From NCBI GenBank assembly GCA_002692065.1, contig NZJX01000019.1, positions 1 to 64,000 on the forward strand: a DNA stretch of 64,000 nucleotides, given 5' to 3'. This DNA comes from Flavobacteriales bacterium (GTDB taxonomy: Bacteria; Bacteroidota; Bacteroidia; Flavobacteriales; UBA7430). The position numbers were made by a program, and so were the translations under genes. Of the stretch, positions 31,141-42,390 are shown piece by piece (the first letter of the stretch is position 1; every line of letters starts with the position of its first letter). Below the pieces are notes generated by a model, which did not search any database, was not told the DNA's origin, and saw only the letters and a program-made list of their open reading frames with translations.

Positions 31141-31857
31141 TTATTTAGTCCAAAAAACTTCAATTAATTTAGAATTATTATGAATGAAACATGAAATAGG
31201 ATTATTAACATTCATTGAACTATTTTCAGATTTTGTAATGCAATTTAATTTTGAATTTCCTGTAATGTACAAAAAAAGTCGATTGGTATTAACTAAACTT
31301 GAAAATGTATGAGAAATTCTAGTGTTAGGATAACTTTTAGTTTCTGTTTTAATTATTGTTGACTTGGAATCTATACTTAATCCTTTTTTTGAATTAAAAT
31401 CAAATGGAAATAGGGATGCTGTGTGGTAGTCCTCCCCCATTCCTAGTAATACTAAAGATTTTCTAGCAAAAAAAATATTATTTTTTTCCAATGCTATTTC
31501 TAAGGATTTTTTTATAGAAGTTTCATCATAAATTAAGCTTATAAAATTAGCATTTTTTGCAAAATTGATTAATAAATTTTCTTTTATGAGTTTATCATTT
31601 CTATAATTTGAATTATTTTTCACGAATCTTTCATCAACTAATCCAACGTAAACTTTGTCCCAAAGTAATTCCTTTTCTAATGATAGTTTTTTATATAAAT
31701 TTATTGGTGTATTTCCTCCAGATAACAATATAATTGATTTATCATTTTCTTTTATGTCATCATTAATTGAAATTTTAATTTGATCAATAAGTTCTTTCTC
31801 TAATGATTCAATATTTCTAAAAATTCTTTTTTGTAATTTCATATTTACTAATGCCAA
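31141..31857 (-). CDS. pgl: 6-phosphogluconolactonase
   Basis: LSGGNTPINLYKKLS, VGLVDERFV, LLGMGEDYHTASLFP. Confidence 0.9.
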   Translation of the reverse strand: MALVNMKLQKRIFRNIESLEKELIDQIKISINDDIKENDKSIILLSGGNTPINLYKKLSLEKELLWDKVYVGLVDERFVKNNSNYRNDKLIKENLLINFAKNANFISLIYDETSIKKSLEIALEKNNIFFARKSLVLLGMGEDYHTASLFPFDFNSKKGLSIDSKSTIIKTETKSYPNTRISHTFSSLVNTNRLFLYITGNSKLNCITKSENSSMNVNNPISCFIHNNSKLIEVFWTK

Positions 31858-33299
31858 CTATGATTATTTATTAATATACTTTCTCCAGGACCATTAGAGC
31901 CAGCCTTGTAAAATTTATTTGGAGTATTATTAATTTCCCATGATTTAGATATTGAATCAATCCATACCCATGAAGCTTCAACTTCATCTTTTCTCATAAA
32001 TAATGTTTGATTACCTCTAATTACATCAATTAATAATCTTTCATAGGCTTCAGGAAACCTGTCCTTAAAAGATGAACTATAATCTAAAACTAATGAGGTT
32101 GGTTTATATCTATATCCTCCAGGACCTGGAATTTTTACTGTTTGGACAAGTTCAATTTTCTCTTCAGGTTGAAGTTTAATAATTAATTTGTTATTAGTAA
32201 TTTGCTTTTTGTTAGGAAAAATATTGTGGGGAATATTCTTAAAATTAATTACAATTTCTGATTTACGCTTACTCATTCTTTTTCCTGTCCTTAAATAAAA
32301 TGGAACGCTAGCCCATCTCCAATTATCAATATACAACCTTATAGCTACAAAAGTTTCTGTATTTGATGAAAATTTTTTAATATCTTCTAAATAAGATTTT
32401 ACTTTTTTATCATTGATCTTACCTCTAGTGTATTGACCTTTTTCAATACAATTATCTACAGATTCTTTTGAAATTGGTCTCAAAGATTTAAGAACTTTTA
32501 ATTTTTCATCTCTAACATTGTCAGCAGTAAGTTCATTAGGAGGTTCCATAGCAACAAGACATACTAATTGAAGTAAATGATTTTGAACCATATCTAAAAG
32601 TGCTCCATAATTGTTGTAATAAGATGCTCTCGACTCTACTCCTATCTCCTCAGCTACAGTTATCTGGACATTGTCAATATTTTGTGAATTCCATGCATTC
32701 TCAAATAAATTATTGGTAAACCTAAGGACCATTAAATTTTGAACAGTTTCCTTACCTAAATAGTGATCTATTCTGAATATTTGATTTTCATTAAAAAAAT
32801 TTAATATTTCATTATTTATTTTTTTTGAAGTATCTGAATTATTTCCAAGAGGTTTTTCAAGAACGACTCTAGAACTAGAATTTATAAGATTATTGTTTTT
32901 TAAATTATCAGTAATAGTTGAAAATAAGTTTGAAGGTGTGGAAAAGTAAAATATTCTAATTATATTTTTGTCGTTTCTTAATAAACTGCTTAGTTGATTT
33001 AATGAATTGTCATCTGAAATATTTGCTGAATAAAAAAAACATATTTTAAGAAATTTTTTAAGTTGAATATTGTTAATTTTTAAAATTTTATTTTTTAAGG
33101 ATTTAACAATGATATTATTGAATTCACTTATCAGTAATTTTTTTCTTGAAACCAATATTACTTTACTATTGAGGTTTATTTGTCCGGCTTCAAGCCTGTA
33201 GAAAATGGCAGGTATTATTTTTCTTAAGGATAAATCTCCAAGACCACCAAAGATAATTATATCAGCATCCTTTAAAATATTTTTTTTCATGAAAAACAT
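31848..33299 (-). CDS. zwf: Glucose-6-phosphate 1-dehydrogenase
   Basis: IIFGGLGDLSLRKIIPAIF, FRIDHYLGKETVQNLMVLRF, YNNYGALLDMVQNHLLQL, RTGKRMSKR. Confidence 0.95.
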   Translation of the reverse strand: MFFMKKNILKDADIIIFGGLGDLSLRKIIPAIFYRLEAGQINLNSKVILVSRKKLLISEFNNIIVKSLKNKILKINNIQLKKFLKICFFYSANISDDNSLNQLSSLLRNDKNIIRIFYFSTPSNLFSTITDNLKNNNLINSSSRVVLEKPLGNNSDTSKKINNEILNFFNENQIFRIDHYLGKETVQNLMVLRFTNNLFENAWNSQNIDNVQITVAEEIGVESRASYYNNYGALLDMVQNHLLQLVCLVAMEPPNELTADNVRDEKLKVLKSLRPISKESVDNCIEKGQYTRGKINDKKVKSYLEDIKKFSSNTETFVAIRLYIDNWRWASVPFYLRTGKRMSKRKSEIVINFKNIPHNIFPNKKQITNNKLIIKLQPEEKIELVQTVKIPGPGGYRYKPTSLVLDYSSSFKDRFPEAYERLLIDVIRGNQTLFMRKDEVEASWVWIDSISKSWEINNTPNKFYKAGSNGPGESILINNHSWH

Positions 33300-33433
33300 A
33301 TTGAGTGAACAAATTAATTAAATTAGAGGCTTCGAAATTAACAAAGTTTTATTTAAATTTTAAAGTTAACCAATATAATAAAATAAATGTACTTTAAATT
33401 AATTTTTTTTATTTTAGCATTCCAACCTAAATT
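33300..33433. promoter_or_regulatory. Divergent intergenic region between zwf-edd operon and glucan operon
   Basis: 134-bp AT-rich region between divergent ORFs; small TTAAC...GTTAA inverted repeat but no recognised operator. Confidence 0.5.
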
Positions 33434-34990
33434 ATGAACGAAAATAAATATAAAATAGTATATATTAGTCTAATTGTTGCATTAGGTGGCCTTTTAATGG
33501 GATTCGATGCTTCAGTTATTTCAGGTGTAATTAAGTTTATTGAAATTGATTTTAATTTATCTAAGATTCAACTTGGGTGGGCGGTAAGCTCTTTAACTCT
33601 TACATCAACACTCGCTATGTTTATAGCTGGACCTTTAAGTGATAAATACGGCAGAAGATTAATATTAAAATATTCAGCTATATTATATGCTATATCAGCA
33701 ATATATTCTGCTCTTTCTATAAATTTTACTCACCTTATAATTGCGAGAATGATTGGTGGCCTTGGGGTGGGATCTTCACTTATTATTGCTCCGATGTATA
33801 TAGCTGAAAATTCACCCCCTAAAATAAGAGGAAGAATGGTTTCTTTCAATCAACTTAATATTGTTATTGGTATATCTCTAGCTTTTTTTTCAAATTACTT
33901 CATACTAAATTTATCCAATAATGATATTTTTTATAATTCTATTTTAAATAATAATTCATGGAGAATTATGTTGGGTGTAGAATTTATTCCTGCTATTTTA
34001 TATTTAATTGCTTTATTTTTTGTTCCAAAAAGCGTAAGATGGCTAATTATGAATAATAAAGTTTCAGAAGCTAAAAAAGTAATAAAATCACTTTCCACTA
34101 GCACAAACATTGATGATGAAATAAAAGAAATTCAATTTTCACTTTCTACTGAAACAAACGAAAACAAATTTAATTACAAAGAACTATTTAATCCAATTTT
34201 CAATAAAATTTTAATTATTGGGATTGTAATTGCAATTTTACAGCAAATAACAGGTATAAATTCTGTTTTCTTTTATGCTCCTATGATTTTTGAACAAACT
34301 GGTATTGGAACAAATGCTTCCTTTTCTCAAGCGATTTTAATAGGAGTTATAAATATTATTTTTACGGTTTTAGCTATATCTTTAATTGATAAAATCGGAA
34401 GAAGACCTTTATTGATTTTTGGAGTTACTCTCATAACAATTTCAATGTTAACTTTATCATACAGTTTCAATAAAGCAACATATAAAATTTCTGATGATTC
34501 ATTTTTAAATCTTCCTGAAGAAATTGCTAATTCAGAAAAAATTGATAAAATTCTAAATATTGAATACTCAAATGATATTTTATTCAAACAAGCACTCAAA
34601 GATATTTTCGGAGAAAAAATTGCCAATAAATATGAATCAGATTTAATAAAGTTAGCAATTAAAGCAAATTCCTTAATTATATTAATTGCAATATTATCTT
34701 TTGTAGCATCATTTGCAATCTCTTTAGGACCTGTCATGTGGGTTTTGTTATCTGAATTATTTCCAAATAAAATTAGAGGAATAGCCATTTCATTTGTTGG
34801 ATTAATTAATTCTTCAGTCAGTTTTGTAGTACAATTTTTATTTCCTTGGGAGCTCTCTAATTTAGGTTCATCACTAACATTTTTGATTTACGGTCTTTTT
34901 GCCCTTTTGGGCATTATTTTTGTATATTTCAAAATACCCGAAACCAAAGGTAAATCTCTTGAGGATCTTGAAAAATTGTTAGTTAAATAA
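33434..34990 (+). CDS. Sugar porter family MFS transporter
   Basis: GGLLMGFDASVISG, GPLSDKYGRRLILK, PPKIRGRMVSFNQL, QQITGINSVFFYAPMIFE, IPETKGKSLEDLE. Confidence 0.93.
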   Translation: MNENKYKIVYISLIVALGGLLMGFDASVISGVIKFIEIDFNLSKIQLGWAVSSLTLTSTLAMFIAGPLSDKYGRRLILKYSAILYAISAIYSALSINFTHLIIARMIGGLGVGSSLIIAPMYIAENSPPKIRGRMVSFNQLNIVIGISLAFFSNYFILNLSNNDIFYNSILNNNSWRIMLGVEFIPAILYLIALFFVPKSVRWLIMNNKVSEAKKVIKSLSTSTNIDDEIKEIQFSLSTETNENKFNYKELFNPIFNKILIIGIVIAILQQITGINSVFFYAPMIFEQTGIGTNASFSQAILIGVINIIFTVLAISLIDKIGRRPLLIFGVTLITISMLTLSYSFNKATYKISDDSFLNLPEEIANSEKIDKILNIEYSNDILFKQALKDIFGEKIANKYESDLIKLAIKANSLIILIAILSFVASFAISLGPVMWVLLSELFPNKIRGIAISFVGLINSSVSFVVQFLFPWELSNLGSSLTFLIYGLFALLGIIFVYFKIPETKGKSLEDLEKLLVK

Positions 34991-35012
34991 GTTGATAAAA
35001 TTAAAATTATAG

Positions 35013-37755
35013 ATGAAAAATTTAAATTATAATCTAAATTGGGAATTTACCGATGAGGATGGTTCATTTAAAATTGAAAATGCAATTAATTTACCTGTAT
35101 TATACTTTCCTTTAATGAACACTTATGGAATGAAGTGTTTTGTTACTCCAAATCTTAAAGGTGATATATGTAGAGATTTTCATTCCTATTTAACTACACC
35201 AACAGTTACTGAAGAAATTAAAAAAACTAATGCTTCAAGAAATTTCTGGATTAAAGCTAATGATAAATTACCTTGGTCAGCAACCGGTCAAAGTTCTTTT
35301 CAAAAATCAGAGTTATTTAATGAAAATATAGACATATATTCAGTTTATGGAAAAATTGGAGCATTTATTACAGAGAGACAAAATTTAAATTTAGGAGTAA
35401 AAGTTAAAATAACAATATTTGTACCTGAGGAAGATAATCATGTCGAATTAATGAAAATAGAAGTTACAAATACTGGTTCAAAAGATATTTCAATTACTCC
35501 TTTTTATTCATTACCAATATTTGGAAGATCAGCCGATAATTACAGAGATCATAGACAGGTTACAACTATGTTTCAAGAATGCTTCATTGAAAATAGCTGC
35601 GTAAGAGTAAAACCTAAAATTTTTCATGATGAATCAAGTCATGTTGTCAATAACACAAATTATTACGTTAAAGCTTTTCAAAATGGAAAAAATGTAAAAA
35701 AAATATGGACTAGATTAAATGATTTTACAGGAAACTCTGGTAACCTGGATAATCCAAAAAGTATATATTTCAACGAAGATCCTCCAAAACTGAATAACTC
35801 TGAATTACATGGTGTGGATACAATCGCAGCATTTAAGTTTGACACAATTAAAATTAAACCCAACAAAAAAAGTTTTTACACTGTAATTCATGGAATATCT
35901 AATGATTATAATAAATTAAAAAAAATTTGTAAAAAATATTCAAATGTTAGTAATATTGACAATTCATATAAGGAAACTCTTAAATTTTGGAAAAATAAAA
36001 TATCAAAAAATTTAATCAAAACAGGAAATATACAATTTAACAATTGGGTTAAGTGGATACAATTTCAAGTTAAATGTAGACAAATTTATGGAAATTCATT
36101 TTTACCTGACTATGGTTATGGCAGAGGTGGTAGAGGTTGGAGAGATCTTTGGCAAGATCTGCTTTCAATTTTTTTAGTTGACCCCAAAAGTGGTCATGAT
36201 GAAATTATAAATTGTTTTAAGGGCATCAGAATTGATGGAACGAATGCAACAATAATAGGAGAAAAGAAAGGTGAATTTAAAGCTGATAGAAATAATATCC
36301 CAAGAACATGGTGTGATCATGCAGCATGGCCAGTTTTTGTTTTAAATTTTTATCTTAATCAAACAGGAGACTATGAAATTTTGAATAAAGAAATTACATA
36401 TTGGAAAGATCAATTTGTATACAGAAGTAAGGTTATTGATCCAGAATGGAATTCTAGTCACGGAAATCATCAAAAAACAGTTTCAAATAAAGTTTATACC
36501 TCTTCAATATTAGAGCACCTACTTATTCAACAATTATCATCATTTTATAATGTTAATAATAAAAATATTCTGTTGCTTGAAGGAGCTGATTGGAACGATA
36601 CTTACGATATGGCAAGAATAAATGGTGGAAGTGTATGCTTCTTTAATTTTTATTCTTATAATTTTAAATTACTTTCTGAAATTTTAAGTGTCTTAAAATC
36701 AAAAGGTATTAAGAAAATTAAAATATTGAAAGAATTAGTTATTCTTCTTGACTATTTACCTGGACAATACAGAATTGATTATAATTCTCCGAATGAAAAA
36801 CAAAAATTACTAAAAAAATATTTTGATTCGGTAAAAAATAAAGTAAGTGGAATAAAAACAGATATTTACATTGATGATTTAATAATTGATCTGAAATCAA
36901 AGTCTAAACATATTTTAAATATGATTAGAGATAATGAAATATTAATCACAAATACAGGTTATAAATTTTTTAATGGACACTATGATGATAATTTAAATAA
37001 AATTGGATGTTCAATTGAAAAAAATTTAATGATGGATTTAACTTCTCAAGTGATGCCCATTTTGTGTGAAATTTCTGATAAAAAATTATCAAAAGAAATA
37101 TATAGGTCAGTAAAAAAATATTTAAAAGATAAAGACTCTCCTGGAATAAGATTAACTACCGAATTTAAAAATGTTGATTTAAAAGTAGGAAGAATTACAG
37201 GATTTGTATATGGATATAAAGAACATGGAAGTAAATGGATTCAACAAAATATTATGTTAGCTTACGCTCTTTTTAAAATTGACTTAGTTGATGAAGCTAA
37301 TGAAATTATGAATGATGTTTATGAAATTTGTAATGATCAAAAAAAAAGCAAAAATTTTTCCAGGTATTCCATCTTTTTTTAACTCAGATAACAAAGGATT
37401 GTATTGCTATTTGACAGGATCTTCCTCATGGTATTTATTGACTTTAATTACTCAAATATTCGGAGTACGTGGAGAAAAAGGATATTTAGTTATTCATCCT
37501 AAATTATCCCAAGAATATTTTGATGAAAAAGGTATTTCAATTATTAAAACTTCTTTTTCTTCAATAGATTTTAATATAAAATATACTAATAATAACAATA
37601 AAAATTACCATACATACAAGATTAAAAATTTTACTGTTAATGACAAAATAATTTCTAAAGAGTTCGTGAAAATTACTGATCGAAAAATTATATTTACTAA
37701 TAATAAAATATTTAATAAAAATTCTGAAAATAAAATAAAAATAAACTTAGATTGA
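35013..37755 (+). CDS. GH94-type (GH36-like clan) glycoside phosphorylase, frameshifted near 37339-37347
   Basis: GYGRGGRGWRDLWQDLLSIFLVDP, WCDHAAWPVFVLNFYLNQTGD, LEGADWNDTYDMARINGGS; downstream ORF continues with NDQKKAKIFPGIPSFFNSDNKGLY..YLTGSSSWYLLTLI if A9 is read as A8. Confidence 0.85.
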
Positions 37756-37761
37756 TCTAAT

Positions 37762-39087
37762 ATGAAAAAATTAACATATTTCTACATATTATTATCCTTT
37801 AATATTTCTTTACATTCCCAATCAAATATTTCAGATCAATTTTCATTACCAATTGATTTTGAAAATGGTTTTGATTTTGAAGGATATGTTTTTGCAGACT
37901 TTGATGGAGCAACTACTACAGTTGTTGAAAACCCTCAAGTTGATTTAAATAATTCTAGTATCTATGTTGGAAGACAATACAGAATAGATGGTCAATGGTT
38001 TGGTGGCAGTACAATTTTGTTATCTGATACTCTTGATTTTGCTTACAATAATACATTTAGAATGAAAGTTCTGAGTAATAGAAATGATGTTCCAATTCAA
38101 TTAAAACTTGAGGGAGAAAATGGCCAAATTGACTTTGTTCAAGTTACAAGAACAAATTCTTTAGCCAATACCTGGGAAAATATCGATTTTTATTTTGGTG
38201 AACAAAGTTCATCAAAATATATTAAAATCACCATGATTTTTGATATTGGTTCTTATGGAGATGGAACTGATAGTTCAACCTTTTACTTTGATGATATTGA
38301 ATTCATATACACTCAACCTGATATAAATGATTTTCCAATAAATTTTGATGATCAAGATATTAATTATCAATTCCTTGATTTTCAAGGTACTTACACAACA
38401 ATTCTACCAGATAAAGATAATCAATTTAACAATGTCGCAAGAACTACAAAAGGAAATGGTGCAGTAAACTGGGCTGGAACAGTAATTGGGACGAATGGAT
38501 ATTTATTAGGGGATTCTATTCCTTTTTCAGAAAATAATACAAAAATGCACATGCGTATAAAAATACCATCATCTTTTATAGTAGCAAAAATTAAACTAAA
38601 AGTTGAAAATGGTTCAAATTCAAATATCTATGTTGAAACTGACGCATATGCAATAAGTGGAGGACAATGGGAAGTAATAGAATTTGATTTTAATAATGTT
38701 TCTATTGATGATGAAAGTCAAACAACATTAGATTTATCCAATAATTACAATAAAATTATAATATTCTTCGATTTTGACAATGAAGGAAATGAGGATTATT
38801 TTTATTGGGATGATCTCTCATTCGGTGAAATACCTCCAGATTTTAATTTAAATAATAATAATAATAATAACAACCTAACAATTTATCCAAACCCCTCTTC
38901 AGACTATATTATGATTGAAGGTAGATTAAATCACAAATTAAAATTTTATAATACTGATGGAAATCTTGTAAAAGAACATAATGATAAATTGAATAAAATA
39001 GATATAAAAGATTTGAAACCAGGGTTGTACTATCTTAAAATCATAGATAATGGTAATACTTTAATCAAAAAATTTATTAAAAACTAA
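37762..39087 (+). CDS. T9SS-exported protein with two glycan-binding-like beta-sandwich domains
   Basis: Two related halves (LPIDFENGFDFEGYVFADFDG.../FPINFDDQDINYQFLDFQG...), C-terminal LTIYPNPSSDYIMIEG...LKPGLYYLKIIDNG..KKFIKN type A sorting signal. Confidence 0.75.
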   Translation: MKKLTYFYILLSFNISLHSQSNISDQFSLPIDFENGFDFEGYVFADFDGATTTVVENPQVDLNNSSIYVGRQYRIDGQWFGGSTILLSDTLDFAYNNTFRMKVLSNRNDVPIQLKLEGENGQIDFVQVTRTNSLANTWENIDFYFGEQSSSKYIKITMIFDIGSYGDGTDSSTFYFDDIEFIYTQPDINDFPINFDDQDINYQFLDFQGTYTTILPDKDNQFNNVARTTKGNGAVNWAGTVIGTNGYLLGDSIPFSENNTKMHMRIKIPSSFIVAKIKLKVENGSNSNIYVETDAYAISGGQWEVIEFDFNNVSIDDESQTTLDLSNNYNKIIIFFDFDNEGNEDYFYWDDLSFGEIPPDFNLNNNNNNNNLTIYPNPSSDYIMIEGRLNHKLKFYNTDGNLVKEHNDKLNKIDIKDLKPGLYYLKIIDNGNTLIKKFIKN

Positions 39088-40427
39088 TGAATAAAAAAAA
39101 ATTAATTTTTATAATAACAGTCTTTATTATTAGTTTCTCTAATTATGCTCAAGAAAATAAAGTTGAAATAATTAAGATAAATAACAATTGGAAATTATTA
39201 AGAAATGGTATTCCCTACTATATTAAGGGTGCTGGATGTGAAGATCTAAAATATTTCAAGCATCTTGCTGATGCTGGTGGTAATTCAATTAGAACTTGGT
39301 CTCCTGATAACGGAAGAGAAGTTTTAGATAAGGCTCATGAATTAGGTCTAACTGTTATGATGGGTTTGTGGGCTGGACAAGAAAGACAGGGATTCGATTA
39401 CGACAACGAATCTGCAGTAAAAACACAACTAAATTACTTCAAATCAGTTGTTAAAAAATATAAAGATCATCCTGCATTATTGTTATGGGGAGTTGGAAAT
39501 GAAGTTGATTTGTTTTATACAAATACTAAAGTATGGGATGCTATACAAGATATTGCTAAAATGATCCATGAGATTGATCCTAATCACCCAGTTACTACTG
39601 TTACTGCAGGTCTTGATCCAGTTGAAGTTAAATTAATTCAAGAAAAGGCACCAGATATAGATATCTATTCTATTAATACTTATAGAGAAGTTTGTTCTGC
39701 AAGTAATGTAATTCGTAAAGCTGGTTGGAATAAACCTTATCTTTTTGCTGAATGGGGACCAGCAGGTCATTGGGAAGTTAGAAAAACTATGTGGAATGCT
39801 CCTATTGAACAAAACAGTCATGAAAAAGCATTACAATATGTAGATAGTTATGAATGTATAATTGAAGATACTAGTATGTGTCTTGGTTCTTACACATTTC
39901 TTTGGGGACATAAGCAAGAAGTTACATCAACATGGTATGGAATGTTTACCAAAAAAGGTCAAATTACTGAAGTTATTGATTACGTAACTAATTGTTGGAC
40001 TGGAAAATTTCCCTTAAATTTAGCACCTAGTGTAGATAGCGCAAAAATTGAAAATTTTAGTAAGTATGATAATATTCAATTAATTTGTGAGGAAATATAT
40101 CAAGGTGAAGTATATGCTAAAGATGACAATAATAAACTAAAATTTTCATTTAAAATATATCCTGAGAGTACTGTTGAAGCAGTTGGTGGTGATTTTCAAG
40201 ATGAAATTCCATCTATTCCGGGCTTAATTAAAAAATCAAAGATTAATGAAGTAAGGTTTATGGCACCAAAAAATGAAGGTGCCTATAGATTATTTATATT
40301 TGTTACTGATGACATTGATAAAATTGCATATGCAAATATTCCATTTTACTCTAATCCCAGACCTGATAATATGAAACAAAGACAAAAAATAAAACTTAAA
40401 ACAAGAAGGTTAAAATTGAATGAGTAA
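39087..40427 (+). CDS. Clan GH-A (GH2/GH5-like TIM barrel) glycoside hydrolase
   Basis: YIKGAGCEDLKYF...GGNSIRTWSPDN, LLLWGVGNEVD (acid/base), PYLFAEWGPAGHWEV (nucleophile); N-terminal signal peptide. Confidence 0.75.
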   Translation: MNKKKLIFIITVFIISFSNYAQENKVEIIKINNNWKLLRNGIPYYIKGAGCEDLKYFKHLADAGGNSIRTWSPDNGREVLDKAHELGLTVMMGLWAGQERQGFDYDNESAVKTQLNYFKSVVKKYKDHPALLLWGVGNEVDLFYTNTKVWDAIQDIAKMIHEIDPNHPVTTVTAGLDPVEVKLIQEKAPDIDIYSINTYREVCSASNVIRKAGWNKPYLFAEWGPAGHWEVRKTMWNAPIEQNSHEKALQYVDSYECIIEDTSMCLGSYTFLWGHKQEVTSTWYGMFTKKGQITEVIDYVTNCWTGKFPLNLAPSVDSAKIENFSKYDNIQLICEEIYQGEVYAKDDNNKLKFSFKIYPESTVEAVGGDFQDEIPSIPGLIKKSKINEVRFMAPKNEGAYRLFIFVTDDIDKIAYANIPFYSNPRPDNMKQRQKIKLKTRRLKLNE

Positions 40428-42390
40428 TTTAGATTTTAAAATAATTACAAAAATATTTCTTCTTACATTCTTTATTAATATGTCCTCAGTCTATTCTCAA
40501 AATGAAGATATAAGTATAGAAGAAATTGGATTATTTCCAAAAAAAGAAACAGATAATCTATATAGTTTTAAGGTGAGTGGTGAATATCGTTTCTTTTCAA
40601 CTTACAGATATCTAGATTTCCCATTTCAATTAAGTCAATTTTCTGATGATAAAACATTAAGAAGGAATATTTTTATAAATGATGATAGTCAATTCCCTAA
40701 TTTATTTTTGAGATTTTCAGGTAGGCCTAACTTAAAAACATCTTGGGGTTTTGATCTTTTTACATTTCAATTTTTAGAGGGAAATATTGGACCTTCGTAC
40801 AGTAATCAGATAAGTAATGATAATTTACCATTATTATATGATCCTATAATTGGTAACAGACTTGCAGGTCAATTTGGTCTTAATTTGGGAATGAATTTAT
40901 ATGGTAACTTTGATACTCAATATGGTTCTATTGAATTTAAAGCTGGAGGAATTCATTGGGCTTCATTAAGTCCATTTACGTTAGCAACTTTTAATCAAAA
41001 TCCCAGATTATCTGGTTTAGGAACATATTCAGCATTTGAAAGAGACCCTTGGCACCCAATAGGTTCGTCCGTAGAACAAAGATACAATGATTTTTTTAAG
41101 ACAGGTAATATTCAACAAGGTGAAAGATGGGGAGAAAAAGCCTTTACAGGAATTATTCTTGAGGCAAGCAATTTACCAAAAAACTTGAGTTTTATTTTAC
41201 TTTATGGAAAAACAGAATTAAATGGAGGTTTTTCCTATCTTCCTAATAATTCCTTTGGAGGTCAAATAAGAAAAAATTTTCCTAGTGGAAATTTTATTGG
41301 TATTAATTCATTTAATTCAAATACATTTGTTGATAGTGCTGGTAATCAAAACTTTGGATTCAATATCCATACAGTTGAATCAAACTTTAATTTATCTAAA
41401 TTAAAACTAAATTTTGAATTAGGACAAGGAAGATATATTTCTGAATCAGGAAAGGGAAATTGGGGAGAAGCAATGTATGTTGAAATATCTCCACCTAAAT
41501 TGACAAAAAGAATAACAATATTGACACAGTTATTTAGGGTTAGTCCAAATGTTATCAATAATAATTCTGTATTTTTTAATACTTCTATAAATCAAAGTTC
41601 ATCAATTATTCAAGATAATTCGGTTGGAAGTACTACTCTACTTCAACCATTTGCAAGTTCAATTGTACCACTTGGGCAAATGACAAACAACAGAAAAGGA
41701 ATTTCCTCGAATATACTGATAGAATTTGATAGAATGAATTTTAATCTAGGAATAGGATCATCTTCAGAGTTAAGGCCTATAAGCAATCAAATTACATATT
41801 CACATCAAGTAAATCAATTAACAAGATCTAGATTTTGGAGATGGAATTTTCCCCAAGGAGTTGGACCATATGGAAATCAAAATGTAATTTTTAGAGATGT
41901 TTATGAGACAATAAATCTTACAGATGACCAATTAGGAGAAGTAATAAATAAAAAATATTTCAGTCTTGTTGAATTATCAACAAAATTTCGTCCTAGATTT
42001 TCAATGGGTAGATTATATTTATTCTCTATAACTAGACTAATTTCCTCTCAAAATTATTGGTCATACCTACCTATTTTTAATGAAAATGCTTATGTTCGTC
42101 AATATAATCAAGAGATTGAGGCTTATTATGCTATTAATAGTAAATTCATATTAAGTGGTTATTCAGGATTTGAAAGAACTATAGCAAATTATAATACTGA
42201 GTTAAGTCCGGATTCTGGTAAACCAAGAAATCAAATAGGAACAGGTTATGGATTGGGTTTAGATATAACAATATCAAAAAATACTGCTCTTTATTTTAGA
42301 CATAGATGGTTCTTCTTTGAAGATAAAAGCTTTGAATTGCACAAATTTAAAGGTACAGAAACAATTATTGAACTAAAAACTTTATTTTAA
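40420..42390 (+). CDS. Predicted outer-membrane beta-barrel protein 1
   Basis: Signal peptide, long amphipathic beta-strand-like sequence, C-terminal aromatic (..ELKTLF); no plug or SusC motifs. Confidence 0.65.
   Translation: MSNLDFKIITKIFLLTFFINMSSVYSQNEDISIEEIGLFPKKETDNLYSFKVSGEYRFFSTYRYLDFPFQLSQFSDDKTLRRNIFINDDSQFPNLFLRFSGRPNLKTSWGFDLFTFQFLEGNIGPSYSNQISNDNLPLLYDPIIGNRLAGQFGLNLGMNLYGNFDTQYGSIEFKAGGIHWASLSPFTLATFNQNPRLSGLGTYSAFERDPWHPIGSSVEQRYNDFFKTGNIQQGERWGEKAFTGIILEASNLPKNLSFILLYGKTELNGGFSYLPNNSFGGQIRKNFPSGNFIGINSFNSNTFVDSAGNQNFGFNIHTVESNFNLSKLKLNFELGQGRYISESGKGNWGEAMYVEISPPKLTKRITILTQLFRVSPNVINNNSVFFNTSINQSSSIIQDNSVGSTTLLQPFASSIVPLGQMTNNRKGISSNILIEFDRMNFNLGIGSSSELRPISNQITYSHQVNQLTRSRFWRWNFPQGVGPYGNQNVIFRDVYETINLTDDQLGEVINKKYFSLVELSTKFRPRFSMGRLYLFSITRLISSQNYWSYLPIFNENAYVRQYNQEIEAYYAINSKFILSGYSGFERTIANYNTELSPDSGKPRNQIGTGYGLGLDITISKNTALYFRHRWFFFEDKSFELHKFKGTETIIELKTLF

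Noticed and set aside
38848-38875. AAT/AAC trinucleotide run (NNNNNNN) as a phase-variable repeat
   Set aside because: Unit of 3 cannot shift frame; it is an Asn linker before the T9SS sorting domain.
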